Shown: positions 8,899-19,062 of the stretch, piece after piece
How the letters are laid out: every line of letters starts with the position of its first letter
Position numbering within the stretch: position 1 is the stretch's first letter
Source: Sphingomonadales bacterium
GTDB lineage: Bacteria; Pseudomonadota; Alphaproteobacteria; Sphingomonadales; Sphingomonadaceae
Assembly (NCBI GenBank): GCA_019750455.1
Contig: JAIEOM010000001.1
Coordinates: forward strand, 1-63,665
Direction of reading: 5' to 3'
Length of the DNA stretch: 63,665 bases
The notes under the pieces: model-generated
What the model saw: only the letters and a program-made list of their open reading frames with translations
Told to the model about the DNA's origin: nothing
Database searches by the model: none
Made by a program: the position numbers and the translations under genes

Positions 8899-11315
8899 GG
8901 CGTCACCTCCAGCTTCACGGACTGGAGTTCGGCGGAATTCGATCCGGTCATGATCTGGAAGGTGCCGGGTTCGGTCACGCGCTTCATGTCGATGTTCCAC
9001 ATGGCAAAGGCGCGCGGTTCGATGGCGATGCTCACATCGCGGCTCTCGCCGGGCTGGAGGGTCACGCGCCTGAAGCCGACCAGTTCCTTGACCGGGCGGG
9101 TGACCGAGCTGACTTCGTCGCGCAGGTAGACCTGCACCACTTCGTCGCCCGCGCGCTTGCCGGTATTGGTGACGCGCACCGTCACCGTCACGCCTTCGCC
9201 CGCCTTGATGCTTGTAGCCGACAACTGCGGCGCGGCCAGGTTGAAGGTGGTGTAGCTGAGGCCCCAGCCAAACGGGAACAGCGGCGTCACCTCGTCGAAC
9301 AGGTAGCCGCGCCGCGCGCTGGGCTTGTAGTTGTAGAAGTTCGGCAGCTGGCCGACATTGCGCGCGGTCGAAACCGGCATCTTGCCGCCGGGGTTGACCT
9401 TGCCCGTCAGCGCGTCCGCAATCGCGGTGCCCTGCTGTTCGCCCGCATACCACGTTTCAAGGATCGCATCGGCCTCGGCGGCGATTGTCGGATAGCTGGG
9501 CGGGCGGCCGTTGATCAGCACCACGACCACGGGCTTGCCCAGCGCCTTCATTGCGCGGAACAGATCGTTCTGTTCGCCGACGAGGTCGAGGCTGGTGCGG
9601 TCGCCCAGATGGTTCGCGGCCCAGCCTTCGCGGCTGGTCTTTTCGGTGTCGCCGATGAAAAGGACGATGGTGTCCGCGTTCTTCGCCACTTCGACCGCCT
9701 CGGCGATGCGCTGGCGGTTTTTCACCGGATCGGCGAGCACGACGGTATCGTCCCACCAGTCACTGTCCCCGTCGATGATCTCGACGCCCAATGCGTGGAC
9801 CACGTTTGCGCGTGACCCGACCGCAGCGCGGATGCCCTGCAAGGGCGTGACGCTGGCGCGCGGTTCGCCGTAATAGCCGCCGAGGCGGGCGACATCCGCA
9901 TTGGGGCCGATCGCCGCAATGGTCGGCTTCTTCGCCGAGGCGCTGTCCGGCAGGGCAAGGGGCAGCGCGCCGTTGTTTTTGAGCAGCACCAGCGAGCGTT
10001 CTGCCGCCAGCCGCGCCAGTGCCACGCCTTCGGGGCCGTTGCTGGTCTTCGCCTTGGCAAGATCGGGCCAGGGATTGTCGAACAACCCGGCGTTGAACTT
10101 CATCGTCAGCAGGCGGCGCACCGCATTGTCGACCGCCGATTGCGGCACGCGGCCCTCGCGCACGGAACGGGCGAGGTCCTTGAAGCCGGCACCCTCGGGC
10201 AGATCGACATCGACGCCCGCCAGCAGCGCGCGCTCACCCGCGGCGGCATTGTCCTTTGCGATGTGGTGGAGGCGGGCCATGTCCTCGATCGCGTAATAGT
10301 CGGATACCACCGCGCCCTGATAACCCCACTCGCCGCGCAGCACGTCCTGAAGCAGCCACTTGTTCGCGTGGCTGGGCACGCCATCGATCTCGTTATAGCT
10401 TGCCATCACCGCGTCGATGGCAGTGCGCGTCACCACCTGTTCGAAGGGCGGGAAGAACATCTCGCGCAGAGTGCGCTCGCTGATCTGGGCGGGGCCGACG
10501 TTGTTGCCGCTTTCGGGCTGGCCGTGGCCGGTCATGTGCTTGAGCGTCGCCATCACCTTGCCCGGCGCGAGCTTGCGGGTCGTGCCGGTGCCCATCAGCC
10601 CCTCGACCGAGGCAACGCCCATTTCGCCGACCAGATAGGGGTCCTCCCCGAAGGTCTCCTCGATCCGGCCCCAGCGCGGATCGCGCGCGACATCCACCAC
10701 GGGAGAGAGGACCGAGTGGACGCCGCGCGCGCTGGTTTCCTCGGCGATCAACGCATTGATGTTGCGGATCAGGTCCGGGTCCCAGGTGCTGGCAAGGCCG
10801 ATCGATTGCGGGAAGGCGGTCGCGTCCTTGGCGGCAAGGCCGTGAAGCGATTCCTCGTGGAACAGGATCGGGATACCGAGGCGGGTGTTCTCCATCGCCC
10901 ATTTCTGGGCGGCGATGACATAGGCGATCGACTCTTCAATGGAGCGCCGCCCCACCTGCCGGGGCGAGGAAGGCCCGTTGCGGTCCGAGGGCCGGGCGAT
11001 CTGGCCGATCCCGTGGGGGTAGACCTGCGCTGCCTTGGCCGGGTCGAACACGTCGCCTTGGCCCTGAATCTTGCCCTTGCTGTCCCAAACGGTGATGATC
11101 TGCGCGACCTTTTCGTCCAGCGTCATGCGGGCAAGGAGGTCTTCGACCCGCTGCTCGGTGGGCAGGGCCGCGTTCCAGTAAGGCGCGTCCTTCATCGCGC
11201 GCTGGACCTTGACGGCTGCCGGCCGGTTCTGGGCCTCTGCCGCAGGGGCTGCCGCGATCCCGAAAGCCGCCAGACACACCCCCGCCGCCAGCGCGGCCCG
11301 CTTGATCCCGTTCAT
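8895..11315 (-). CDS. GH3 beta-glycosidase (beta-xylosidase/beta-glucosidase)
   Basis: 806 residues with a clear Sec signal (hydrophobic about 8-28, cleavage near AEAQN), so exported, probably periplasmic. The GH3 N-terminal barrel, with KHMTGHG and the nucleophile Asp in AVVSDYYAIED, is followed by the C-terminal alpha/beta domain and a fibronectin-III-like end (about 690-800). GGGAGAGGGAAT lies before ATG 11315. It would release xylose or glucose from the non-reducing ends of oligosaccharides. It heads a two-gene operon with GH10 and has the perfect 14-bp operator about 50 bp upstream. BglX-like beta-glucosidase activity is an alternative; xylosidase is inferred from context. Confidence 0.92.
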   Translation of the reverse strand: MNGIKRAALAAGVCLAAFGIAAAPAAEAQNRPAAVKVQRAMKDAPYWNAALPTEQRVEDLLARMTLDEKVAQIITVWDSKGKIQGQGDVFDPAKAAQVYPHGIGQIARPSDRNGPSSPRQVGRRSIEESIAYVIAAQKWAMENTRLGIPILFHEESLHGLAAKDATAFPQSIGLASTWDPDLIRNINALIAEETSARGVHSVLSPVVDVARDPRWGRIEETFGEDPYLVGEMGVASVEGLMGTGTTRKLAPGKVMATLKHMTGHGQPESGNNVGPAQISERTLREMFFPPFEQVVTRTAIDAVMASYNEIDGVPSHANKWLLQDVLRGEWGYQGAVVSDYYAIEDMARLHHIAKDNAAAGERALLAGVDVDLPEGAGFKDLARSVREGRVPQSAVDNAVRRLLTMKFNAGLFDNPWPDLAKAKTSNGPEGVALARLAAERSLVLLKNNGALPLALPDSASAKKPTIAAIGPNADVARLGGYYGEPRASVTPLQGIRAAVGSRANVVHALGVEIIDGDSDWWDDTVVLADPVKNRQRIAEAVEVAKNADTIVLFIGDTEKTSREGWAANHLGDRTSLDLVGEQNDLFRAMKALGKPVVVVLINGRPPSYPTIAAEADAILETWYAGEQQGTAIADALTGKVNPGGKMPVSTARNVGQLPNFYNYKPSARRGYLFDEVTPLFPFGWGLSYTTFNLAAPQLSATSIKAGEGVTVTVRVTNTGKRAGDEVVQVYLRDEVSSVTRPVKELVGFRRVTLQPGESRDVSIAIEPRAFAMWNIDMKRVTEPGTFQIMTGSNSAELQSVKLEVTP

Positions 11316-11362
11316 CAGATTCCCTCTCCCTGGGCAGGGCGGCTTGACTGGCCCCCTGTTTG

Positions 11363-11376
11363 TGGTAGCGCTACCA
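11363..11376. promoter_or_regulatory. Perfect palindromic LacI-type operator (GH3/lacI intergenic region)
   Basis: TGGTAGCGCTACCA is a perfect 14-bp palindrome and the best copy of the motif in the window. It lies between the divergent GH3 and lacI genes, 48 bp upstream of the GH3 ATG, and could control both. Confidence 0.7.
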
Positions 11377-11445
11377 TGATGAGAGGGAGGCAGCTTGTCA
11401 ACCGGCTTGCGATCACGCTTGCGGCGAAGTGCGGGGGTCAGCGCG

Positions 11446-11464
11446 GATGATAGCGCATATCATC
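11446..11464. promoter_or_regulatory. Inverted repeat upstream of lacI, candidate autoregulatory site
   Basis: GATGATA-GCGCA-TATCATC has perfect 7-bp arms around a 5-bp centre and contains the TGATAGCG half-site of the operator family. It lies about 42 bp before the chosen lacI start, suggesting negative autoregulation. Confidence 0.4.
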
Positions 11465-11505
11465 GCGCTTGCCGCCGCTCGCGCGCTCGCAGTATGGCGG
11501 GCGCC

Positions 11506-12630
11506 ATGACCAAGCAGGCCGAAACCCTCGCCCACAACCCCACCCAAGGCCGCAAGCGCGCCGCCCGGCGTTCCAATGCCGCGCCCACGATCACCGATGT
11601 CGCCCGCGAGGCACAGTGTTCGCCGATGACGGTGAGCCGCGTGATCAACGGCGAGGAGAACGTGCGCGAGGACACCAAGCAGAAGGTGCTCGGCGCCATC
11701 GCCAAGCTCAACTACGTCCCCAACCGCGCGGCACGATCGCTGGCGGCGGGATCGCAGCTGCGCATCGCCCTGCTGTTCGATAACCCTTCGGCCTCCTACC
11801 TCTCCGAATTCCTGATGGGCGCGCTGGAAGAGGCGAGCCGGCAGGACATCTATCTCGTGGTGCAGGCCTGCGAGAATGTCGCCGAGGCGCAGAAGGTGAT
11901 CCGCAAGCTGCTCGACGGCGGGATCGAGGGTTACATCCTCCCCCCGCCCCTGTGCGACGACCAGAACGTGCTCGACCTGATCCGCACTGCGGGCGGGATC
12001 GCGGTCGCGGTCGGCCCGGGCCGGGCGAGCGGCAGCCACGGGGCGGTGCTGATCGACGAATTCCAGGCCGCATACGACATGACGAAGCACATCATCGGGC
12101 TCGGCCACGAACGCATCGGCTTCATCATCGGCAACCCCGAACAGGTGGCGAGCGGTCAGCGCCTTGAAGGTTATCGCAAGGCGATGGGCGACGCGGGACT
12201 CTCGATCGACGAGGGGCTGATCGCGCAGGGCCAGTTCACCTACCGGTCCGGCATGGTTGCGGCGGAAAAGCTGCTTGGCGCGGCGCACCGGCCGACTGCG
12301 ATCTTCGCCTCCAACGACGATATGGCCGCCGCTACCGTCGCCATGGCGCACCGCCGCCATCTCGACGTTCCCAATGACGTCACCGTCTGCGGCTTCGACG
12401 ATACCGAGCTCGCCAGTTCGATCTGGCCGGAACTCACCACCATCCGTCAGCCGATCCGCGAGATGACCGCCGAGGCGGTGGCGATGATCGCCCGCGTCCA
12501 CAAGCACAAGCCGCGCGGCGGGCGGGCCAAACCCGAACAGCTGACGCTCGCCTACCAGCTGATCCGCCGCAATTCCGACGCGGGGCCCAGCCTCGCGGCA
12601 TCCTTCAGCAAGCCCCCAGGGAGCCCATGA
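11506..12630 (+). CDS. LacI-family transcriptional regulator of the xylan locus
   Basis: 374 residues from ATG 11506; an ATG at 11494 is equally possible, and neither has a strong ribosome site. A basic leader precedes the classical LacI helix-turn-helix (TITDVAREAQCSPMTVSRVING, about 27-48, where TVSRVIN is the recognition helix) and the hinge helix YVPNRAARSLA. A periplasmic-binding-protein-like effector domain follows, with the usual FASNDDMAAAT and GFDDTELA segments. It presumably represses or activates the units carrying the TGRTAGCGCTAMCA motif; the ligand is likely xylose, xylobiose or an intermediate (inferred). It overlaps the dehydratase start by ATGA. Confidence 0.93.
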   Translation: MTKQAETLAHNPTQGRKRAARRSNAAPTITDVAREAQCSPMTVSRVINGEENVREDTKQKVLGAIAKLNYVPNRAARSLAAGSQLRIALLFDNPSASYLSEFLMGALEEASRQDIYLVVQACENVAEAQKVIRKLLDGGIEGYILPPPLCDDQNVLDLIRTAGGIAVAVGPGRASGSHGAVLIDEFQAAYDMTKHIIGLGHERIGFIIGNPEQVASGQRLEGYRKAMGDAGLSIDEGLIAQGQFTYRSGMVAAEKLLGAAHRPTAIFASNDDMAAATVAMAHRRHLDVPNDVTVCGFDDTELASSIWPELTTIRQPIREMTAEAVAMIARVHKHKPRGGRAKPEQLTLAYQLIRRNSDAGPSLAASFSKPPGSP

Positions 12631-14411
12631 CCGACCAAGCCTCACCCCGCCGCCTGCGCTCGCGCGACTGGTTCGACAACCGCGAACGCATGGACATGAC
12701 GGCGCTCTATCTCGAACGCTTCATGAATTACGGGGTGACGCCCGAGGAGCTGCAAAGCGGCAAGCCGATCATCGGCATCGCCCAGTCCGGCAGCGACCTT
12801 TCCCCCTGCAACCGCATCCATGTCGATCTGGCGAAACGCACCCGCGACGGCATCCGCGATGCGGGCGGGATACCCATCGAATTTCCCGTCCACCCGATCT
12901 TCGAGAACTGCCGCCGGCCGACTGCGGCGCTGGATCGCAACCTGCTCTATCTCGGGCTGGTGGAGCTGCTGAACGGCTATCCGCTGGATGGCGTGGTGCT
13001 GACCACCGGCTGCGACAAGACCACGCCCTCGCAGATCATGGCGGCCTCGACCGTGGACATTCCCGCCATTGTTCTCTCCGGCGGCCCGATGCTCGATGGG
13101 TGGCACGAAGGCGAGCTGGTCGGGAGCGGCACCGTCATCTGGCGCAGCCGCCGCAAGCTGGCCGCGGGCGAGATCGACGAGGAGGAGTTCCTCAACCGCG
13201 CCACCAGCAGCGCGCCATCCGCGGGCCATTGCAATTCGATGGGCACCGCCAGCACCATGAACGCTGTGGCCGAGGCGCTGGGCCTCTCGCTCACCGGCTG
13301 CGCGGCGATCCCCGCGCCCTACCGGGAGCGCGGGCAGATGGCCTATCGCACGGGCCGCCGCATCGTCGAGATGGTGCTGGAGGACCTGAAGCCGTCCGAC
13401 ATCCTGACGCGCGAAGCCTTCGAGAACGCCATCGCTACCGTCAGCGTGATCGGCGGATCATCGAACGCCCAGCCGCACATCATGGCGATGGCGGCTCACG
13501 CGGGCGTGCCGCTGGAAACGGACGTGTGGCAGCAGCACGGCTACGATCTGCCGCTGCTCGTCAACATGCAGCCCGCGGGCAAGTATCTGGGCGAGCGTTT
13601 CCACCGCGCGGGCGGGGTGCCTGCCGCGATGTGGGAACTGCTGGAGGCAGGCCGCCTGCACGGCGATGTCCGCACCTGCACCGGCAGGACGATGGCCGAA
13701 AACCTCGCCGGAGCCGAAAGCCCCGACCGCGAGATGATCCGGCCCTTCAATGATCCCCTTATCGACAAGGCCGGTTTCATGGTGCTGTCCGGCAACCTGT
13801 TCGACTTCGCGATCCTCAAGACCAGCGTGATCGGCCCGGCCTTCCGCGAACGCTACCTCTCGCGCCCCGGCTCGGAAGGCGTGTTCGAGGCGCGCGCCAT
13901 CGTGTTCGACGGGTCGGACGATTACCACCACCGCATCAACGACCCCGCGCTCGATATCGACGAGGATTGCATCCTCGTGATCCGCGGCTCGGGCGTGATC
14001 GGCTGGCCGGGCAGCGCCGAGGTCGTCAACATGCAGCCGCCAGACGCTATGATCCGCGCGGGCAAGCCGTGGCTGCCGACGCTGGGCGACGGGCGGCAAT
14101 CGGGGACAAGCGACAGCCCATCGATCCTCAACGTCAGCCCCGAAAGCGCGGTCGGCGGAGGCCTCTCATGGCTGCGCACGGGCGACATCATCCGCGTCGA
14201 TCTCAACCAACGCCGCTGCGATGCGCTGGTGGACGCAGCCGAAATCGCCCGCCGCCGCGCCGAGGAGACGATCCCGCCGGTGCCCGAAAGCCAGACCCCG
14301 TGGGAGGAGCTTTACCGCGAGAAGACCGGACAGCTGGCGGAAGGCGGTGTGATGGACTTCGCGCTCAAATATCGCGGCACCGCGCGCAAGCTGCCGCGGC
14401 ACAACCATTGA
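12627..14411 (+). CDS. xylD: D-xylonate dehydratase (IlvD/Edd family)
   Basis: 594 residues, the length of Caulobacter XylD and of the sugar-acid branch of the IlvD/Edd family. The iron-sulfur cysteines appear in [15 protein letters not shown] and [25 protein letters not shown] and [14 protein letters not shown] are further family signatures. It would dehydrate D-xylonate to 2-keto-3-deoxy-xylonate in the Weimberg route. The start overlaps the lacI stop by four bases, tying it to the regulator. L-arabinonate or D-galactonate dehydratase activity cannot be excluded on sequence alone, but xylB/xylC/xylX in the facing operon favour xylonate. Confidence 0.88.
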   Translation: MTDQASPRRLRSRDWFDNRERMDMTALYLERFMNYGVTPEELQSGKPIIGIAQSGSDLSPCNRIHVDLAKRTRDGIRDAGGIPIEFPVHPIFENCRRPTAALDRNLLYLGLVELLNGYPLDGVVLTTGCDKTTPSQIMAASTVDIPAIVLSGGPMLDGWHEGELVGSGTVIWRSRRKLAAGEIDEEEFLNRATSSAPSAGHCNSMGTASTMNAVAEALGLSLTGCAAIPAPYRERGQMAYRTGRRIVEMVLEDLKPSDILTREAFENAIATVSVIGGSSNAQPHIMAMAAHAGVPLETDVWQQHGYDLPLLVNMQPAGKYLGERFHRAGGVPAAMWELLEAGRLHGDVRTCTGRTMAENLAGAESPDREMIRPFNDPLIDKAGFMVLSGNLFDFAILKTSVIGPAFRERYLSRPGSEGVFEARAIVFDGSDDYHHRINDPALDIDEDCILVIRGSGVIGWPGSAEVVNMQPPDAMIRAGKPWLPTLGDGRQSGTSDSPSILNVSPESAVGGGLSWLRTGDIIRVDLNQRRCDALVDAAEIARRRAEETIPPVPESQTPWEELYREKTGQLAEGGVMDFALKYRGTARKLPRHNH

Positions 14412-14427
14412 TTGGGGAGGGGCACTG

Positions 14428-15408
14428 ATGCGAGGCCTGCTTCCACTTGCCGCGCTGCTGGCGGTCGCACCGCTGGCGGCAGAGGAACCCGCACCCGGCA
14501 GCAACCCGATCATCCGCGACCGCTTCACCGCCGACCCCGCGCCCCTGGTGATCGGCGAGCGACTGTGGCTCTACACCGGCCATGACGAGGCGGGGGAGGG
14601 CGAGATGTTCAACATGAAGGAATGGCTCGCCTACTCCACCACCGACATGCGCACGTGGCAGTATCACGGCCCGATCATGAACGTCGCCGATTTCCGCTGG
14701 GCGTCAAAGGACGCATGGGCCGCGCAGGTGATCGCGAAGCACGGGCGATACTGGCTCTACGCGGCAGTAGAGCATGACGACACCAAGCCCGGCAAGGCGA
14801 TCGCCGTCGCCGTTTCGGACAAGCCCGAGGGGCCGTTCACCGATGCGAAGGGCGCAGCGCTCATCAGCAATGACATGACCCCCAAGGGCACGCACAGCTG
14901 GGAGGATATCGACCCCACCGTCTTCACCGATGATGACGGCACCACCTGGATCGCATGGGGCAACCGCCAGTGCTACATCGCGAAGCTGGCTGCGGACATG
15001 GTGAGCATCGACGGGCCGATCCGCGAGATCACGCCGCCCCATTTCGAGGAAGGGCCGTGGCTCCACAAGCGGGGCGGGCTTTACTATCTCACCTACGCAT
15101 CATTGGACCGGAGCGACCACACGGACGAGCGCGTGTCCTATGCCACCGCGACCTCGCTGGATGGCGAATGGACCTATCGCGGCGAGCTGACGGGTTCGGG
15201 GGCGGGCAGCTTCACCATCCACGCCGGCATCGCGCAGTTCAAAGGGCAGTGGTATCTGTTCCTCCACAACGCCGCGCTGACCATCGGCGCGCAACAGGGC
15301 GCGCTCGGACGGCGGGCGGTGACGGTGGAGCACCTCACCTATGACGATGCGGGCCTGATGCGTCCGGTGGTGCAGACGAAGGCGGGGGTGACCGCGCCGC
15401 TGCCTTGA
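14428..15408 (+). CDS. GH43-family glycosidase, exported
   Basis: 326 residues with a short signal peptide (MRGLLPLAALLAVAPLAA). The five-bladed propeller fold is suggested by the three GH43 acidic positions: Asp in TADPAPLVI (about 36), Asp in WEDIDPTVF (about 157) and Glu in FEEGPWLHK (about 209). GGGGAGGGGCAC precedes the ATG. It lies 16 bp after xylD, so it belongs to the lacI-xylD operon. Likely an alpha-L-arabinofuranosidase or beta-xylosidase trimming xylan side chains; the precise linkage cannot be read from the sequence. Confidence 0.87.
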   Translation: MRGLLPLAALLAVAPLAAEEPAPGSNPIIRDRFTADPAPLVIGERLWLYTGHDEAGEGEMFNMKEWLAYSTTDMRTWQYHGPIMNVADFRWASKDAWAAQVIAKHGRYWLYAAVEHDDTKPGKAIAVAVSDKPEGPFTDAKGAALISNDMTPKGTHSWEDIDPTVFTDDDGTTWIAWGNRQCYIAKLAADMVSIDGPIREITPPHFEEGPWLHKRGGLYYLTYASLDRSDHTDERVSYATATSLDGEWTYRGELTGSGAGSFTIHAGIAQFKGQWYLFLHNAALTIGAQQGALGRRAVTVEHLTYDDAGLMRPVVQTKAGVTAPLP

Positions 15409-15411
15409 GCC

Positions 15412-17328
15412 TCAGTCCCCGATCGCCAGTTCGAAGCCCGGCACCGGCATCCCCTCGCCATCGACGAGGTTCACCACCGGCGCATCGGCCCAGGCATAGC
15501 GCACGCGGGTGGGCATCATCCCGTCAGGGATGGGAAGAGCGAGGCGGTTGCCCTCGGCCTCGGCCAGAACGAAGCGACAGCTGCCCGCAGCCGCCCCGCA
15601 CAGTTCCAGCCCGAGCGGGTAGGGCCCGCTCTGCACGGTCAGCGTGCCCGCAATGCCGGTGAAGCTGACCGTGATCTGGCCGCCCTCGCGCACCGCCTTG
15701 TCCGGCATCGGCATGGCGCGGCCATCGAAGGCGGCGGCGAGGCGTTTGCCGAGGTCATTCTTGTTCGCAGGGTGAATGTCGGTCGGCTCGCCGATGTCGA
15801 TGGCCGTGACGAGCGCGGCGTTCGCGTCCGCAATCACGCCCTTGCGCTGATCGTCGCGCAATTGCGCCCAGCCGCTCTCCGCAGGCGTGCTGCGGCGCTC
15901 GCCGAAGTCGGCAAGCTGCACCACCAGCATCCGCGCCTGCGGGCCGAACTGGCGGCGCCATCCGGCAAACAGCGCGGCGAGCTTGGCGTCATAGGCCGGC
16001 TGGCCGACATCGGCCTCGCCCTGATACCATGCGACTCCCGCCAGCTTCATCCGGCCCAGCGGCGCGATCATCGCGTTGTGCATCACGCCAAGGCCCGCAT
16101 TGGCATCCCACGGCGCGCGGGGCGGGATCTCGGTGACGCTGGTCGTGGCGTATTCCCAGTTCGCGCCCAGCGGCACCCGCTCGCCATTGGCGGCGGTGAA
16201 GGTGAGGCGTTCCGGCCCGGCGAAGAAGCCGCCGGTGTCCCACATGTTGTTCGCCGCGATCAGGATCTCGTTGCGGCCCGCCTTGAGGTGCTGTGCGGGC
16301 ACGCGGTAGGTGCGCTCCACCCCCCAGCCGAAGGTGTAGCCGACGGGATGGCCGTTGACGAAGGTCAGGTCCATGTCGTCAATCGCGCCGATGGCGAGGC
16401 TGCCTTCGCCCCTCGCCTGTTCGGGGGTGAGGGTAATGATTGTCCTCAGCCAGACATTGGCGCGCGGTTCCTTGTCGAGTCCGGTGCCGGTCCATTCGTT
16501 CCACATCGTGAACTTGGGGATCGGCTTCCAGTCGAGGATCGCGGGGTTCTTCCATGGCTCGCGCCCCTTGTCGGCCTTGCGCCAGAAGTCGAACCACTGC
16601 GGCACGAAGGCCTGCGTGGCGGCATAGGGATCGCGGGCGTAGAGTGTCAGCAGATCGAGCGGCGCGGTGCCTTCGCGCAGCGCGGCCCCCTGCGGATCGA
16701 ACCACGCCCGCGCGGCGCTGCCGCCCCAGTTGGCGTGGATGAGACCCACCGGTGTCGCCGGGTCTTTCCTACGCAGGCTTTTTGCCATGTAAAAGCACGC
16801 GGCGGAAAAGGGCGCGACGGTCTCCGGCGTGGCAGCCTGCCACCTGGCGGGCGCGGCAAAGGCGGTCTGCGGCACCGGCGCGGTTGCCTTGGGCACCATC
16901 AGCAGCCGGATGCCGTCATCGGCTGATTGGCGCAGCTGGTTGTAGACATCGAGCGCGCGGTCGACCGACAATTCCATGTTGGATTGCCCGCCGCACAGAA
17001 ACACGTTGCCGATCAGAATATTGCGATAGGTTCTTGACCCGGACGGATCGCTGATCGTCAGGTCTTGCGGCGCGGCGCTGTTGGATTGGGCGGGCAGGGT
17101 AATCGAAAAGGCGCCAGAGGCGTCCGAAACCGCGCTAGCCCGCGTCGTGCCCAGCCTTGCCTCGACCTTGACCCCGGCCTGGGTGCGTCCCGACAGGGTC
17201 AGCGGCGCGCCCTGCTGGAGGACCATATTGTCCTCATAACCAGCGTCCAGCACCGGGTTGGCAAGCGCCGTAGCGGGGCAGAGCATGGCAAGAACGCCCG
17301 GCAGTGCGCTGGAAAGCCGCAGTTTCAT
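15412..17328 (-). CDS. Sialate O-acetylesterase-like carbohydrate acetylesterase
   Basis: 638 residues with a signal peptide ending near ATALAN. The SGNH-type esterase signs are the nucleophile Ser in CGGQSNMELS (about 120), the block GVAWYQGEADVG and the C-terminal DIHPANKNDLGKRLA with the Asp/His pair. An inserted beta-sandwich (about 270-380) is typical of the SASA family. In a xylan locus the expected job is removing acetyl groups from acetylated xylan, making it accessible to GH10; sialate is unlikely. The start overlaps the xylC stop by ATGA, so it is the last gene of the xylX-xylB-xylC operon and runs convergently into the GH43 gene with three bases between stops. Confidence 0.88.
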   Translation of the reverse strand: MKLRLSSALPGVLAMLCPATALANPVLDAGYEDNMVLQQGAPLTLSGRTQAGVKVEARLGTTRASAVSDASGAFSITLPAQSNSAAPQDLTISDPSGSRTYRNILIGNVFLCGGQSNMELSVDRALDVYNQLRQSADDGIRLLMVPKATAPVPQTAFAAPARWQAATPETVAPFSAACFYMAKSLRRKDPATPVGLIHANWGGSAARAWFDPQGAALREGTAPLDLLTLYARDPYAATQAFVPQWFDFWRKADKGREPWKNPAILDWKPIPKFTMWNEWTGTGLDKEPRANVWLRTIITLTPEQARGEGSLAIGAIDDMDLTFVNGHPVGYTFGWGVERTYRVPAQHLKAGRNEILIAANNMWDTGGFFAGPERLTFTAANGERVPLGANWEYATTSVTEIPPRAPWDANAGLGVMHNAMIAPLGRMKLAGVAWYQGEADVGQPAYDAKLAALFAGWRRQFGPQARMLVVQLADFGERRSTPAESGWAQLRDDQRKGVIADANAALVTAIDIGEPTDIHPANKNDLGKRLAAAFDGRAMPMPDKAVREGGQITVSFTGIAGTLTVQSGPYPLGLELCGAAAGSCRFVLAEAEGNRLALPIPDGMMPTRVRYAWADAPVVNLVDGEGMPVPGFELAIGD

Positions 17329-18209
17329 ACAAGCCTCGCGCGGGGCTGGGCAAAGCCGGCAACGGGCGCGGTGAAGGCGAACAGGCTCCCGGCCTGCGGT
17401 GTGTCGATCATGTCCTTGCCGGTCATGTTCTTGGTCGCCGAAGTGACATAGGCAGTCCTGAGGTCGGGGCCGCCAAAGGCCATTTTGGTGATGTCGCGCG
17501 CCGGAAGGGCGACCGTCGCGACCAGCTCGCCCGCAGGCGAGAAGCGCGCAACGCAGGAGCCGAAGTAGAGCCCGGTCCAGACATGATCCTCGGCATCGAC
17601 AACCGGGCCATCGGGGTAGGCCTTGGGGAGCAGCGCGCCGGTATTGGCAAACAGCCGTGCCTCGCCTGCGCCGCCTTCGCCAAGGTCGGCGACGAGGATC
17701 TTTTGTGCCACGGTATCAGTGAAATAGATGCGGGTGCCCGCCCGGTTGACGGCAGGGCCGTTGGTGATGGAAATTCCGCTTGGCCCGGCCGGGCGGATGG
17801 AGCCGCGATCAAAGACGTAGAACCGGCCCGACGCCTGTTCCTCTGCATCGTCCATCGATCCGAACCACACGCGTCCCCACGGATCGGTGCAGGCATCGTT
17901 GAGGCGGTTGCCCGCAGGCTCGCCAGGCACGTCGCAAAGCTTTGTGAAGGTGTCGGTTTCCGGCGCGAAGGTGTAGAGCCCGTCCTTGCATCCGCACAGC
18001 AGCAAACCCCCTTCCGCGGGGACCGCCCAACCGATCGGCGCGGGCGCCTCGGCGAAGCGGTTGCTGCCGCTGGCCGGATCGAAGTGCCACAGCCGGCGGC
18101 GTTTGATGTCGACAAACCAGACAACCGCACGGTCCGCATCCCACAGCACGCCTTCGCCCAGCAGGCAGTCGGCCGCAAGCACCGCGCTGACGGGAAGGTC
18201 TACCTCCAT
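17325..18209 (-). CDS. xylC: SMP-30/gluconolactonase-family xylonolactonase
   Basis: 294 residues from ATG 18209; a TTG at 18224 is the alternative. The six-bladed propeller family is recognised by GEGVLWDADRAVVWFVDI (metal Glu near 19), NRLNDACTDPWGRVWFGSM (metal Asn near 105) and YPDGPVVDAEDHVW (metal Asp near 205). No signal peptide, so cytoplasmic. It would hydrolyse xylonolactone made by the adjacent xylose dehydrogenase. The start overlaps the xylB stop by 10 bases. The pathway position, rather than sequence alone, supports xylonolactone over gluconolactone as substrate. Confidence 0.82.
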   Translation of the reverse strand: MEVDLPVSAVLAADCLLGEGVLWDADRAVVWFVDIKRRRLWHFDPASGSNRFAEAPAPIGWAVPAEGGLLLCGCKDGLYTFAPETDTFTKLCDVPGEPAGNRLNDACTDPWGRVWFGSMDDAEEQASGRFYVFDRGSIRPAGPSGISITNGPAVNRAGTRIYFTDTVAQKILVADLGEGGAGEARLFANTGALLPKAYPDGPVVDAEDHVWTGLYFGSCVARFSPAGELVATVALPARDITKMAFGGPDLRTAYVTSATKNMTGKDMIDTPQAGSLFAFTAPVAGFAQPRARLV

Positions 18210-18958
18210 CCGGCGTCCACCCAATAATTGTGCCCGGTGCAGAAGCGCGCATCATCCGAGGCCAGGAACAGCGCCATCGCCGCGATGTCGGTGGCCTGAA
18301 TCCGGCCATCAAGGCATTGCGCAGCCACGATTTCCGCCTCGCCCTCGGGCGAATACCAGCGCATCTGGCGCGGGGTCTGGACGTTGCCGGGGACGATGGT
18401 GTTGACCCGGATGTTGTCGCGCCCCAGCTCGCGGGCGAGACTGCGGGTCAGCCCCTCGATCGCGGCCTTGGCGGTCTGGTAGACGACAAGATCCCTCAGG
18501 CCGAGGTGCCAGCTGATCGAACCCATGTTGACGATCACCCCGCCGCCCGCGGCCTGCATCGCCGGGATAACTGTCTTGGCGGCGAAGAACTGGTGCTTCA
18601 GGTTGACCGCCATCCGCTCGTCCCAATAGGCGGGCGTGATGTCGTCAAGCGTGTGACGGTCGTCGCTGGCGGCGTTGTTGATCAGCACGTCGCAACCCCC
18701 GATGAGGTCGATCAGGCTGCCGATCTTCTCGCCGTAGTCATCGCAATCGGTGATATCGCAGCGCAGGAAGTGCGCCGGGTTGCCGGTATCCTCAAGCCGC
18801 TGGAGCAGCTGCTGGCTCGGTTCTTCCAGAATGTCGACGAAGCCGACAGCCGATCCCTGCCGGGCGAAGGCTTCCACCATCGCCTCGCCGATGCCGGATC
18901 CGCCTCCGCTGACGATCACCCGCTTGCCTGTCAGGCTCGGATAGATCGCGCTGTGCAC
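18200..18958 (-). CDS. xylB: NAD-dependent D-xylose 1-dehydrogenase (SDR family)
   Basis: 252 residues from GTG 18958, chosen because the N-terminus HSAIYPSLTGKRVIVSGG lines up with the start of Caulobacter XylB (SSAIYPSLKGKRV, from memory). A TTG at 18985 with a better purine-rich leader is possible, and the frame is open further upstream. Visible SDR motifs: SGGGSGIGE cofactor loop (about 16), NNAASDDRH, catalytic Ser in GSISWHLGL and the YQTAK catalytic Tyr/Lys. PGNVQTPRQMRWYSPEGEAEIVAAQCL and the C-terminal CTGHNYWVDAGWR match the xylose dehydrogenase type. It oxidises xylose to xylonolactone. Confidence 0.87.
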   Translation of the reverse strand: MHSAIYPSLTGKRVIVSGGGSGIGEAMVEAFARQGSAVGFVDILEEPSQQLLQRLEDTGNPAHFLRCDITDCDDYGEKIGSLIDLIGGCDVLINNAASDDRHTLDDITPAYWDERMAVNLKHQFFAAKTVIPAMQAAGGGVIVNMGSISWHLGLRDLVVYQTAKAAIEGLTRSLARELGRDNIRVNTIVPGNVQTPRQMRWYSPEGEAEIVAAQCLDGRIQATDIAAMALFLASDDARFCTGHNYWVDAGWR

Positions 18959-19062
18959 GCCGGCGCTGCTCGATTGCGCGTCCAAGATACCTATTCCCCA
19001 TCCCAGTTCGGCGCCTCGGTCATCCCCACCGGGTGCGCCGGAGTCAAATTCATAAGCGCAGG